Positions 1 through 6,915 of a stretch of 9,779 nucleotides of DNA are shown here, one piece after another. How positions within the stretch are numbered: the stretch's first letter is position 1; each line of letters starts with the position of its first letter. Source of the DNA: Methyloprofundus sp. (GTDB lineage Bacteria; Pseudomonadota; Gammaproteobacteria; Methylococcales; Methylomonadaceae). The translations under genes and the position numbers were made by a program. The stretch covers positions 1 through 9,779 of the forward strand of contig JAUXBW010000064.1 of NCBI GenBank assembly GCA_030619185.1, written 5' to 3'. A model generated the notes under the pieces. That model was not told the DNA's origin and did not search any database. It worked only from the letters and a program-made list of their open reading frames with translations.

Positions 1-1419
1 AAGCTTGTAGAGATAAGCCCCCGAATTGCCTTGTGTTTCCAAAAATCCGTATTTACCGGATGATTTATTAAAAGACACCAGATTACCGTATAGGTCGTTG
101 TCAATTACATTTCCTGCAACGGATGGTTTTTCGGCAATTACCACCGATTCATGATCATCAATGGCTATAGGTTGATCAGCTTTGGTGACACTGACATCAA
201 TAATTAACTTCGCTGTATCTGTCTCGCCTGAAGCATTTGCAAGGGTATAGGTGAAATTGTCGATACCAATCCCGCTAGGAGGTAAGCTAGAACCATCAGT
301 GCTGTCAAAAAGTTTGTAAGTGTAACCACCTTTTGAGTCGGTAGGTGTTAAAAAGCCATATTGACCTGATGATGATTCATTAAAAGAAACTATATCGCCA
401 TTTAGGTCATTAGTAGTTACATTTCCTACCGCACTTGGTTTTACGCCGATCACTACTGAACCATGATCATCATTTGCTACAGGTTGGGTTGGGTTGGGGT
501 TGGCGGTGACAATAATAATGAGTTGGGCATTATCTGTAGTGCCGTCTTCATTTGCAAGTGTATAGGTGAATGTTTCTGTATCAACCCCTTCCTGAGGCAA
601 GTCGTCGGTATTTGTGCTGTCAAATAACTGGTAAGTGTATTCGCCTGATTGCTTTGTCGAGCTAAGAAACCCATATTTCCCAGTCGTTGGTTCGTTAAAG
701 ATCACTATGCTGCCATAACGGTCATTATTGCTAACATTACCAGAAGTAGTGGGGTTTACCGTAATGATCACTGAATTCTGGTCATCATTGGCTATAGGGG
801 GGCGAGATTGTGATGGGTTAGCACTGACATTAATTATAAGCTGCGCAGTATCAGCTAAGCCTACACTATTTGTGTAGGTATAGGTAAAGCTGTCAGTGTC
901 TACTCCATTAGGCTCCAGGCTGGCATTGTCGGTACTTTCATAAAGTGTGTATATATAGCTGCCCGATGAATCTAGTAGCGTTACAAATCCATACTGACCG
1001 GTAGATTGATTAAAAGCCACAATATTACCGTAGAGATCATTATTACTTACATTTCCTATTGCATTAGTTTTTTCACCAATGACCACTGACTCATGATCAT
1101 CAACAGCGATAGGAGTTTGGTTTGGGTTGGAACTGGCATGAACATCAATAATTAACTGCGCGATATCTGTCTGGCCAGATTCATTGGCCAGTGTATAGCT
1201 AAAGATGTCTATGCCCACTCCGTTAGAGGGTAGGCTATCATTAGTCGTGCTGTCGAAAAGCTGGTAGGTATATTCACCCTCTGAGTCAAACGAGGTAATC
1301 AGGCCGTATATGCCTATCCATGAGCCATTGAGTGTGTGGGTGGTGCCGTAACGGTCATTCCCGCCCACATTCCCTTCGGCCACTGTAAATTCGCCAGCTA
1401 TGAGGGAAATATGATCATC
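1..1419 (-). repeat. Five tandem coding repeats of 312-318 bp (last partial)
   Basis: The D-D-H/Q codons that open each repeat lie at 1411-1419, 1093-1101, 778-786, 463-471 and 151-159, so the units are 318, 315, 315 and 312 bases long. The protein pattern is well kept. The DNA differs at many positions and the linkers vary in length and are Pro/Asn-rich (for example NPNPTQP before repeat 4). The copies therefore look like old duplications under selection rather than a recent slippage array. Confidence 0.85.
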
Positions 1420-1530
1420 ATTGGCTTGCGGGTATTTATTCGCATTAATTGGACCCAGTTGCAAAGCACTGGCACCAAATGAACTGATAAGAAGAAGTGC
1501 GGCTAATAAAAAGCTGTGTGTTTTGTACAT
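1..1530 (-). CDS. Exported VCBS/cadherin-like tandem-repeat protein, 3' part missing
   Basis: Open without a stop from the ATG at 1530 to the left edge, giving 510 codons of an incomplete protein. Residues 1-22 form a Sec signal peptide (basic start, hydrophobic LLAALLLISSF, then ASA before the likely cut at residue 22). The rest is repeats of 104-106 residues, each opening with a (A/V/I)-x-D-D-(H/Q) motif at residues 38, 144, 249, 354 and 458. Each then has a G-N-V-x-x-N-D motif, a G-x-Y-x-Y-x-L strand, an F-(T/S)-Y-T strand and a D-x-A-x-L-I-I strand. This order matches VCBS/cadherin-like beta-sandwich repeats of large surface adhesins and extracellular proteins, whose D and N residues often bind calcium. 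The fifth repeat is cut by the edge. GAGG lies 11 bases before the start. The family call is firm. A role in adhesion or as a matrix protein is inference, because the C-terminal region that would show anchoring or type I secretion is absent. Confidence 0.85.
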   Translation of the reverse strand, partial: MYKTHSFLLAALLLISSFGASALQLGPINANKYPQANDDHISLIAGEFTVAEGNVGGNDRYGTTHTLNGSWIGIYGLITSFDSEGEYTYQLFDSTTNDSLPSNGVGIDIFSYTLANESGQTDIAQLIIDVHASSNPNQTPIAVDDHESVVIGEKTNAIGNVSNNDLYGNIVAFNQSTGQYGFVTLLDSSGSYIYTLYESTDNASLEPNGVDTDSFTYTYTNSVGLADTAQLIINVSANPSQSRPPIANDDQNSVIITVNPTTSGNVSNNDRYGSIVIFNEPTTGKYGFLSSTKQSGEYTYQLFDSTNTDDLPQEGVDTETFTYTLANEDGTTDNAQLIIIVTANPNPTQPVANDDHGSVVIGVKPSAVGNVTTNDLNGDIVSFNESSSGQYGFLTPTDSKGGYTYKLFDSTDGSSLPPSGIGIDNFTYTLANASGETDTAKLIIDVSVTKADQPIAIDDHESVVIAEKPSVAGNVIDNDLYGNLVSFNKSSGKYGFLETQGNSGAYLYKL

Positions 1531-1576
1531 AGGAGTAATTTCCTCTTAACGGACTATTGATATAGTATTAATAAGA

Positions 1577-1604
1577 ATTTTAGTTTGTTTTTATTTATAG
1601 TCAA
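1577..1604 (-). promoter_or_regulatory. Sigma-70-like promoter for the repeat-protein gene
   Basis: Read on the minus strand, TTGACT (1604-1599) and TAAAAT (1582-1577) are separated by 16 bases. Each box matches the consensus at five of six positions. The spacer and surroundings are very A-rich, which also favours promoter activity. Transcription would begin near 1570 and leave a leader of about 40 bases before the ATG at 1530. Seen by eye only. Confidence 0.5.
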
Positions 1605-1763
1605 GCGTTTTGCTTTAGATCTGTTTTTTAGAATACCTTAAAACATAATAATATCAATGGTGTATATGGTTTTTGTTGTTTGAGTAATTATTGTGCTTTA
1701 GCTAAATCAATAATGATAGAATGTCTTGCGTGTTAGTTATGAAAAATTCTGTTGGAGAGCTGA

Positions 1764-1845
1764 CTTTGGTTCGCTAAATCCAGGATTTGTCAGTATTTTG
1801 GCGGACTTATGTCCGCTTTACGTTTTTGCTTGAAACCAAAGGGGA
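1764..1845 (+). promoter_or_regulatory. Foldable mRNA leader with closing stem at the ribosome binding site
   Basis: CTTTGGTT (1764-1771) is the perfect complement of AACCAAAG (1834-1841). This long-range stem encloses two hairpins. One is AAATC/GATTT with a three-base loop (1776-1788). The other is GCGGAC/GTCCGC with a TTAT loop (1801-1816), followed by a T-run at 1823-1827. The Shine-Dalgarno sequence GGGGA (1841-1845) begins on the last base of the closing stem and lies seven bases before the ATG at 1853. The pairings are seen in the sequence. A regulatory role, such as control of ribosome access or attenuation at the second hairpin, is inference. Confidence 0.35.
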
Positions 1846-1852
1846 CATAATA

Positions 1853-2299
1853 ATGATGAAAAAAACATTAATCTCAGTAAGTTTAATGGCTAGTATAGGT
1901 TTTGCAGGTTCCGTTTTTGCTTATAATGCGGGAAATGTTGACATGGGGTGTAAAAAACCGCGGTTTAAAAGTTTTACTCCTCCGCATAAAGGAGAAGCGG
2001 ATCCTGAATCAGAGATTTCTTTTACGGTTTCAGGTTATGCTGACGGAACTACCATCAAGGCGGTAGCGAAAAATATTCCTTTAGAGCTTAATATAATTGA
2101 TAGAGATAGTTTCTATCAAGTTTCGGCAAGGTTGCCCGCAGCTTTAACGGGGAAGTACGCACGCATTCATGTTAGAGCAAATAATACAGTAGAATGCCAG
2201 GCAAAAGGTGGCTGGTTAATTAAAATCAGAGATAAAGCTGCTGGGTCTGAAGAATCTACAACAGAAGCGACAGAGGAAAATAGTGAGCTAGCTCAATAA
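1853..2299 (+). CDS. Small exported protein of unknown family
   Basis: A 148-residue protein. The ATG at 1853 (or 1856) is preferred because GGGGA lies seven bases upstream and because it places a clean Sec signal peptide at the N-terminus: MMKK, a hydrophobic stretch, and VFA before the likely cut after residue 23. A TTG at 1787 would add 22 residues and bury that signal. The mature part has two cysteines, C33 and C115, which could form a disulfide in the periplasm. Alternating segments between about residues 53 and 126 (ISFTVSGYADG, YQVSARLP, ARIHVRANN, GGWLIKI) suggest a small beta-sandwich. The last 20 residues are Glu/Ser/Thr-rich and probably disordered. I do not recognise the family. 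The stop overlaps the end of the convergent guaD by 7 bases. An envelope or secreted location is well supported; the function is unknown. Confidence 0.8.
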   Translation: MMKKTLISVSLMASIGFAGSVFAYNAGNVDMGCKKPRFKSFTPPHKGEADPESEISFTVSGYADGTTIKAVAKNIPLELNIIDRDSFYQVSARLPAALTGKYARIHVRANNTVECQAKGGWLIKIRDKAAGSEESTTEATEENSELAQ

Positions 2300-2805
2300 G
2301 GTACTTTATGTTCCTCTGCCTGCCATGTGGTAAAAGGTTTAAGAGATTCCTTGAGCTGAATATGCTGCATGATGATTTGCCGTTTTTCCGCTTGTAGAGC
2401 AATTTCATTATAAATAAAGCTATCATCGAATCCTGCCTGGGCTGCATCGTAGCGATTACAGGCAAAGTAAACCTTTTTTAAGCGTGCCCAGTATATTGCC
2501 CCTAAGCACATGGGGCAGGGTTCGCAACTGCTGTAAAGTATGCAATCGATCAATTGAAAAGTGTTTAATCGAGTACATGCTGTACGGATAGCCATTATTT
2601 CGGCATGGGCGGTAGGATCATTGCTGCAAGTAACCGTGTTTGTGCACGCAGCAATGATTTTTTGTTCTCGACAAATAATGGCAGCAAAGGGGCCACCCTT
2701 ATTTAGTAGTACATTATTTTCAGCGAGGTCGAGAGTTTGCTGTAAAAAGTCAGCATGCATTGTTTGTTGGTTAAGCATCATGTTTATTTTGTCTTGCGTT
2801 ATCAT
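2293..2805 (-). CDS. guaD: Guanine deaminase (cytidine deaminase-like fold)
   Basis: Hydrolyses guanine to xanthine and ammonia in the cytoplasm, for purine salvage or use as a nitrogen source. The zinc site is complete: H67 and the proton-shuttling E69 in T-A-H-A-E, and C97 and C100 in P-C-P-M-C. The blocks GGPFAA, NDPTAHAE, CILYSSCEPCPMCLGAIYWA and AGFDDSFIYNEI match, from memory, Bacillus subtilis GuaD rather than tRNA adenosine deaminase TadA. The alignment appears gap-free with an offset of 14, ending on the same C-terminal tyrosine (Y170 here), which in the Bacillus enzyme is reported to reach the substrate site. The start is uncertain: no clear Shine-Dalgarno site precedes the ATG at 2805, and M9, M10 or M16 (ATG at 2760) would give a length closer to the usual ~155 residues. 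It is divergent from dnaB and convergent with the small exported-protein gene. Confidence 0.9.
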   Translation of the reverse strand: MITQDKINMMLNQQTMHADFLQQTLDLAENNVLLNKGGPFAAIICREQKIIAACTNTVTCSNDPTAHAEIMAIRTACTRLNTFQLIDCILYSSCEPCPMCLGAIYWARLKKVYFACNRYDAAQAGFDDSFIYNEIALQAEKRQIIMQHIQLKESLKPFTTWQAEEHKVPY

Positions 2806-2861
2806 TCCATGTTTAACTGATTTTTTCAGAATAAATTCTACTCCCTTATATAAACAAACGT

Positions 2862-4256
2862 ATGGCTGAAAACCAATTTACAAGTCGCGATAGAGCGGTA
2901 GACTCGTTAAAAGTACCTCCACATTCTATTCAGGCTGAGCAATCGGTACTGGGTGGCCTGATGCTGGATAATGAGCGTTGGGATACGGTGGCGGATAAAG
3001 TAAGTGAAATTGATTTTTATCGTAAAGATCACCGGCTTATTTTTCAGGCGATACAAGATCTGGCTGAAAAACAGATTCCTTTTGATGTAGTCACGATTTC
3101 AGAAACGCTGGGTAAAATCAATGAACTGGATGATGCCGGTGGTTTGGCTTATTTAAGTGTGCTGGCAAAAGATACGCCCAGTGCGGCAAATATTGTTGCC
3201 TATGCCAATATAGTGCGTGACCGCTCGGTATTAAGGCAGTTAATCCATGTGGGTACGGATATTTCTGAATCTGCCTTTAATCCTGAAGGCCAGTCGACTA
3301 GTGATTTGCTGGAAGGGGCAGAAAAAAATGTTTTTGAAATTGCCGAGCAGCGGCAAAAAGGACAATCGGGTTTTATCTCGATTAAGGATTTGCTGGGTAC
3401 GGCAGTTGAAAAAATAGAAGAGCTATTTGAGCAGGAAGGGAGTATCACCGGAGCCAGTACCGGTTTTACCGACCTGGATGAAATGACGTCAGGTCTGCAG
3501 GCGGGGGACCTGATCATTGTTGCCGGGCGACCTTCGATGGGTAAAACTACGATAGCTATGAATATGGCAGAAAATGTTGCCGTGGGTAGTGGTTTGCCTG
3601 TTGCCGTATACAGCATGGAGATGCCGGGAGATTCACTGGCCATGCGCATGATGTCATCGTTAGGGCGTATAGATCAGCATAAAGTTAGAACCGGTAAGTT
3701 AGATGATGATGAATGGCCGCGTCTCACATCCGCGATTAATTTACTTGCTGAGACCAAGTTATTTATCGACGATACGCCAGCACTGACACCCAATGAAGTG
3801 CGTTCCAGAGCGCGGCGCTTAACCCGTGATCACGGTCAATTAGGCTTAATCGTTCTGGATTATTTACAATTAATGCAGTCACCATCCAGTGGTGAGAGCC
3901 GGGTAGCACAAATTTCCGATATTTCGCGGGGCTTAAAAACCCTGGCCAAGGAAATGAATGTCCCAGTGGTCGCTTTATCTCAGTTAAATCGTAATCTGGA
4001 GCAACGTCCCAATAAACGTCCGGTCATGTCCGATTTGCGGGAGTCAGGAAGTATTGAGCAGGATGCCGATGTGATTATGTTTGTCTATCGGGATGAAGTG
4101 TATAACGAGGATACCCCTGATAAAGGTATGGCAGAAATCATTATCGGTAAACAACGGAATGGCCCGATTGGCACTATACGCTTAACCTTTCTGGGCAAAT
4201 ACACACGTTTTGAGAATTATGCACATGACCCTTATGCAGATGGGGATTATGAATGA
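2862..4256 (+). CDS. dnaB: Replicative DNA helicase DnaB
   Basis: Ring-shaped hexameric helicase that unwinds DNA ahead of the replication fork on the lagging-strand template and recruits primase. The 464 residues are close to the usual bacterial length. The N-terminal helical domain spans about residues 18-125 (PPHSIQAEQSVLGGLMLDN is its signature) and is followed by a linker. The RecA-like motor domain starts near residue 198. It has Walker A GRPSMGKTT (222-230), the catalytic glutamate E253 in S-M-E-M-P, Walker B ending in L-D-Y at 332-334, the LSQLNR segment (372-377), DLRESGSIEQDADV (391-404) and the GKQRNGP finger loop (429-435). No intein interrupts the P-loop or the later motifs. No good Shine-Dalgarno site precedes the ATG, which is unusual for an essential gene. 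The stop overlaps the start of alr by four bases. The upstream neighbour is divergent guaD, not the common rpsR-rplI. Confidence 0.97.
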   Translation: MAENQFTSRDRAVDSLKVPPHSIQAEQSVLGGLMLDNERWDTVADKVSEIDFYRKDHRLIFQAIQDLAEKQIPFDVVTISETLGKINELDDAGGLAYLSVLAKDTPSAANIVAYANIVRDRSVLRQLIHVGTDISESAFNPEGQSTSDLLEGAEKNVFEIAEQRQKGQSGFISIKDLLGTAVEKIEELFEQEGSITGASTGFTDLDEMTSGLQAGDLIIVAGRPSMGKTTIAMNMAENVAVGSGLPVAVYSMEMPGDSLAMRMMSSLGRIDQHKVRTGKLDDDEWPRLTSAINLLAETKLFIDDTPALTPNEVRSRARRLTRDHGQLGLIVLDYLQLMQSPSSGESRVAQISDISRGLKTLAKEMNVPVVALSQLNRNLEQRPNKRPVMSDLRESGSIEQDADVIMFVYRDEVYNEDTPDKGMAEIIIGKQRNGPIGTIRLTFLGKYTRFENYAHDPYADGDYE

Positions 4257-5335
4257 TCTCAGCCGCCGCGCATATTGAGCTAGATTTAAAGGCTTTGCGG
4301 CACAATGTCTGTAGAGCTCGTGAATATGCCCCCCAGGCAAAGATTATGGCAGTGGTTAAGGCAAATGCTTATGGGCATGGCCTGAAATTGATAGCTAACT
4401 ATCTGGCGGAATATACCGATGCATTTGCCGTCGCGCGTATTGATGAAGCGGTCCGTTTACGAGAAGCAAACGTGCAAGCAAGGATTTTAGTATTACAAGG
4501 ATTTTCCCAGCTTGATGAACTAAAATTAATACAGCGCTATCAACTAGAGACTGTTATTCATACAGAGCAACAAGTCGATCTGTTAGAGAGTGAAGCTCTA
4601 GTTACTTCGTTAACTGTCTGGGTAAAAATCGATACAGGAATGAATCGTCTGGGTATTCGACCTCAGCAACTTGCTGGCATATTGCAACGTCTGCAACAAT
4701 GTCATCATGTACAGGATGAAATCAACTTTATGACGCATTTTGCAAATGCCGATGATATTCAGGATGATAAAACAGCACAGCAATTGCAACTATTTAATCA
4801 GACGATTGCCCCCTACTCTGGATTAAGAAGTAGTGCTAATTCAGCCGCCACTATTGCCTGGCCAGAAACGCACCTGGATTGGGTGAGGCCGGGCCTGATG
4901 CTGTATGGAGCTTCACCGGTATTGCAACAGACCGCCGCACAGTTAGGCTTGCAGCCAGTTATGAGTCTATATTCGCGGCTTATCGCAATTAAGGCAGTTA
5001 AAGCAGGAGAACGGGTGGGTTATAGTGGTAGCTGGCTAGCTGAAAGAGACACAATCCTTGGTGTCGTATCCATAGGATATGGGGATGGCTATCCGCGTAA
5101 TGCAAAACAAGGGACTCCGGTATTAATCAAACATCAGCGGGTGCCTTTGATTGGTCGCGTATCCATGGATATGGTAACTGTCGATTTAACGGAGCACAGT
5201 GGAATTGAGCCTGGAGATCAGGTTATGCTGTGGGGTGATGGTTTGCCAGTAGAAGAAATTGCAACCTATGCTGATACAATCCCCTATACATTGCTATGTG
5301 GCATTACGCGTCGTGTACAGGTCGTGACGGTTTAG
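4253..5335 (+). CDS. alr: Alanine racemase
   Basis: PLP-dependent cytoplasmic enzyme that interconverts L- and D-alanine and supplies D-Ala for peptidoglycan. The 360 residues are typical. The N-terminal TIM barrel carries the PLP lysine K36 in A-V-V-K-A-N-A-Y-G-H-G. R132 (D-T-G-M-N-R-L-G) should hold the substrate carboxylate or tune the active site, and R212 (V-R-P-G-L-M-L-Y-G) should contact the PLP ring nitrogen. The C-terminal beta domain carries the second catalytic base, Y257 (R-V-G-Y-S-G), followed by VVSIGYGDGYPR and GRVSMDMVTVD. The start is fixed by GGGGA six bases upstream and by the ATGA overlap with the dnaB stop, which points to translational coupling. A dnaB-alr order is common in gammaproteobacteria. 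Whether the host has a second, catabolic racemase (dadX) cannot be seen here. Confidence 0.97.
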   Translation: MISAAAHIELDLKALRHNVCRAREYAPQAKIMAVVKANAYGHGLKLIANYLAEYTDAFAVARIDEAVRLREANVQARILVLQGFSQLDELKLIQRYQLETVIHTEQQVDLLESEALVTSLTVWVKIDTGMNRLGIRPQQLAGILQRLQQCHHVQDEINFMTHFANADDIQDDKTAQQLQLFNQTIAPYSGLRSSANSAATIAWPETHLDWVRPGLMLYGASPVLQQTAAQLGLQPVMSLYSRLIAIKAVKAGERVGYSGSWLAERDTILGVVSIGYGDGYPRNAKQGTPVLIKHQRVPLIGRVSMDMVTVDLTEHSGIEPGDQVMLWGDGLPVEEIATYADTIPYTLLCGITRRVQVVTV

Positions 5336-5362
5336 GTTGAAAGTGATATCGCTCTGTGTAGA

Positions 5363-5390
5363 TTGAGAAAATATGCCAGAATACTATTAA
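5363..5390 (+). promoter_or_regulatory. Possible promoter for the M48 peptidase gene
   Basis: TTGAGA (5363-5368) and TATTAA (5385-5390) are spaced by 16 bases in the 77-base gap after alr. The -35 box matches the consensus at five of six positions and the -10 box at four. It would give a leader of roughly 15-20 bases with the GAGG ribosome binding site. No terminator hairpin is evident between alr and this site, so read-through from dnaB-alr is also possible. Confidence 0.3.
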
Positions 5391-5412
5391 TAGATAACAG
5401 GTCTTTGAGGTA

Positions 5413-6891
5413 ATGATGCAACAAATAAGTAGAATATTGAGGTTTTTTATTTTAGTCGTTTCAGCTATTTCAATGTATGGCTGTGCCGTTAACCCGGTGA
5501 CTGGAAACCGTGAAGTTGTTTTTATGTCGGTCGAAGGTGAAAAGGAGCTTGGGGAAGAAAGTGCCAAACAAGTGGCCGAGCAAATGGGCTTATTTGATGA
5601 TCCTAAGCTAGTAAGCTACATACAATCAATTGGTCAGCGCCTGGCAAAAAACTCACCTTATCAGGATGTGACTTATCAGTTTCAGATCGTGGATATGCAA
5701 GAACCCAATGCTTTTGCTCTGCCTGGTGGATATGTCTATGTCAGTCGCGGCTTGCTGGTATTACTTAATTCTGAGGATGAGCTGGCTGGCGTTATTGGCC
5801 ATGAAATTGGCCATGTTGCAGCACGTCATTCTGTACAACGCCTAACCCGCGCCGCGCCGGTTGGTCTGGTAACGGGCATTACTTCAGCGGCTGTAGGTTT
5901 AGTCAGCCCCTTCCTGGCTAATACGGTATCAGGGACAGGAACACTGATAAATTCAGCGATTCTGGCTCCCTATAGTCGAGAACAGGAAAATGATGCCGAT
6001 GCAATTGGCCAGTTACTAGCCGTTAAATCAGGATGGCAGCCTAATGGTATTACCCATTTTCTAAGCACATTAGAGCGAGAAACGGTGAGGCAAGGGCAGG
6101 AAGGAGAGGGCCTTGCTTTTCTTTCGACCCACCCGTCTACGCCAAAACGTGTTCAAGCCACTGAAATAAGAGCCGTTGAGCTAAATGCCGAGGGTAACTC
6201 TCGCGTAGCGGTCAATTCACAAACAATCAATCAAAAAGATTTTCTGAATAAATTTAATGGCCTAATCGTTGGGCTTGATGCCAGGCAAGGTGTAATAATC
6301 GAACAGGATTTTCTGCATCCAACCATGAATATCGGGCTTACTTTTCCTGATGACTGGGAAATTACTAACCAGCCACAATATGTGGCTGCAGTCACTAAGC
6401 AAGAAGATGCACTGCTAATATTACAAATTCAGGGCGAAGGTAATGACCCAGTAAAAGCGGCCCATGATTTTCTTAATGAGGCAAATGCCGGCAGTCAGAA
6501 AGTTGAAAAATTAACCGTCGGTGGGTTTCCAGCCAGCCAGGTTAGCATTACGAGCTATAAACAGGAAGCAACCGTTACCTGGGTTGCCTTTCAGAATCAG
6601 ATATTTCGTTTGACCTCAGTGAATAAAAACCTGGGAGCCAAATACGGCCAGGCAATGGCTCAATCTGTTGCTACTTTTCATCAGCTAACGGCAAAGGAAA
6701 AGGCTAGAATTTCGCAGCAAAGATTGCGTATCATCACTGCCAGGTCAAACGAAAGCCTGCCGAGATTACTTAAACGTGCAGGCAGTGAATGGGATCTAGT
6801 AAGCTGTGCAATAGCCAATAGTATACAAACAGATGTTTTACTTAAAAGAGGACAGCTGATTAAAGTAGTGATTTCTGAGCCATTTGAATAG
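5413..6891 (+). CDS. M48 family zinc metalloprotease lipoprotein with LysM-like C-terminus
   Basis: Envelope protease of the BepA/LoiP/YcaL type, a group that helps with outer-membrane protein quality control. GAGG at 5407-5410 sits two bases before the first ATG (5413) and five before the second (5416), so 5416 may be the true start. Residues are numbered from 5413. The N-terminus is hydrophobic and ends in S-M-Y-G-C24, a lipobox with unusual M and Y before the glycine. The peptidase domain covers about residues 30-255. It has the zinc motif H130-E-I-G-H134, the third ligand E192 in S-R-E-Q-E-N-D-A-D, and ALPGGYVYVSRGLL (102-115) ahead of the active site. A middle domain at about 290-425 has no catalytic motif I can see. 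Residues about 436-488 resemble a divergent LysM domain (RLRIITAR, ESLPRLLKRAGS, LKRGQLIKVVI), suggesting contact with peptidoglycan. Exact orthology is not settled. Confidence 0.9.
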   Translation: MMQQISRILRFFILVVSAISMYGCAVNPVTGNREVVFMSVEGEKELGEESAKQVAEQMGLFDDPKLVSYIQSIGQRLAKNSPYQDVTYQFQIVDMQEPNAFALPGGYVYVSRGLLVLLNSEDELAGVIGHEIGHVAARHSVQRLTRAAPVGLVTGITSAAVGLVSPFLANTVSGTGTLINSAILAPYSREQENDADAIGQLLAVKSGWQPNGITHFLSTLERETVRQGQEGEGLAFLSTHPSTPKRVQATEIRAVELNAEGNSRVAVNSQTINQKDFLNKFNGLIVGLDARQGVIIEQDFLHPTMNIGLTFPDDWEITNQPQYVAAVTKQEDALLILQIQGEGNDPVKAAHDFLNEANAGSQKVEKLTVGGFPASQVSITSYKQEATVTWVAFQNQIFRLTSVNKNLGAKYGQAMAQSVATFHQLTAKEKARISQQRLRIITARSNESLPRLLKRAGSEWDLVSCAIANSIQTDVLLKRGQLIKVVISEPFE

Positions 6892-6915
6892 TGACAGTTT
6901 TATGCTTAGGTGTTT

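Larger units (their letters stand above)
1531..1852. other. Divergent intergenic region, 322 bp
   Basis: AT-rich stretch between two divergent genes for exported proteins. The left end holds the minus-strand Shine-Dalgarno region and promoter of the repeat-protein gene. The right end, from 1764, holds a foldable leader of the small exported-protein gene. I found no convincing plus-strand promoter. TAGAAT at 1717-1722 resembles a -10 box but has no good -35 box at normal spacing. No coding sequence is supported in 1605-1763. Confidence 0.6.

Noticed and set aside
477..674. 65-codon minus-strand reading frame
   Set aside because: It lies in another frame of the conserved repeat protein and has low-complexity Leu/Thr/Pro composition.
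1787..1852. N-terminal extension of the small exported protein from a TTG start
   Set aside because: It lacks a ribosome binding site, overlaps the leader hairpins, and would place 22 residues before a clean signal peptide. The ATG at 1853 has GGGGA seven bases upstream.
2285..2294. 10-bp perfect palindrome GAGCTAGCTC at the end of the small exported-protein gene, as a possible bidirectional terminator
   Set aside because: With a realistic loop the stem is only three base pairs and no T-run follows on either strand.
2561..2869. 102-codon plus-strand reading frame antisense to guaD
   Set aside because: It is antisense to a strongly conserved enzyme gene, has no recognisable motif and runs into the dnaB start.
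3200..3649. 149-codon minus-strand reading frame inside dnaB
   Set aside because: It is antisense to the dnaB motor domain, with Ser/Pro-rich shadow composition and no start signals.
2862..4256. Intein in dnaB, a common insertion site
   Set aside because: The 464-residue frame is continuous with all motor motifs at normal spacing.
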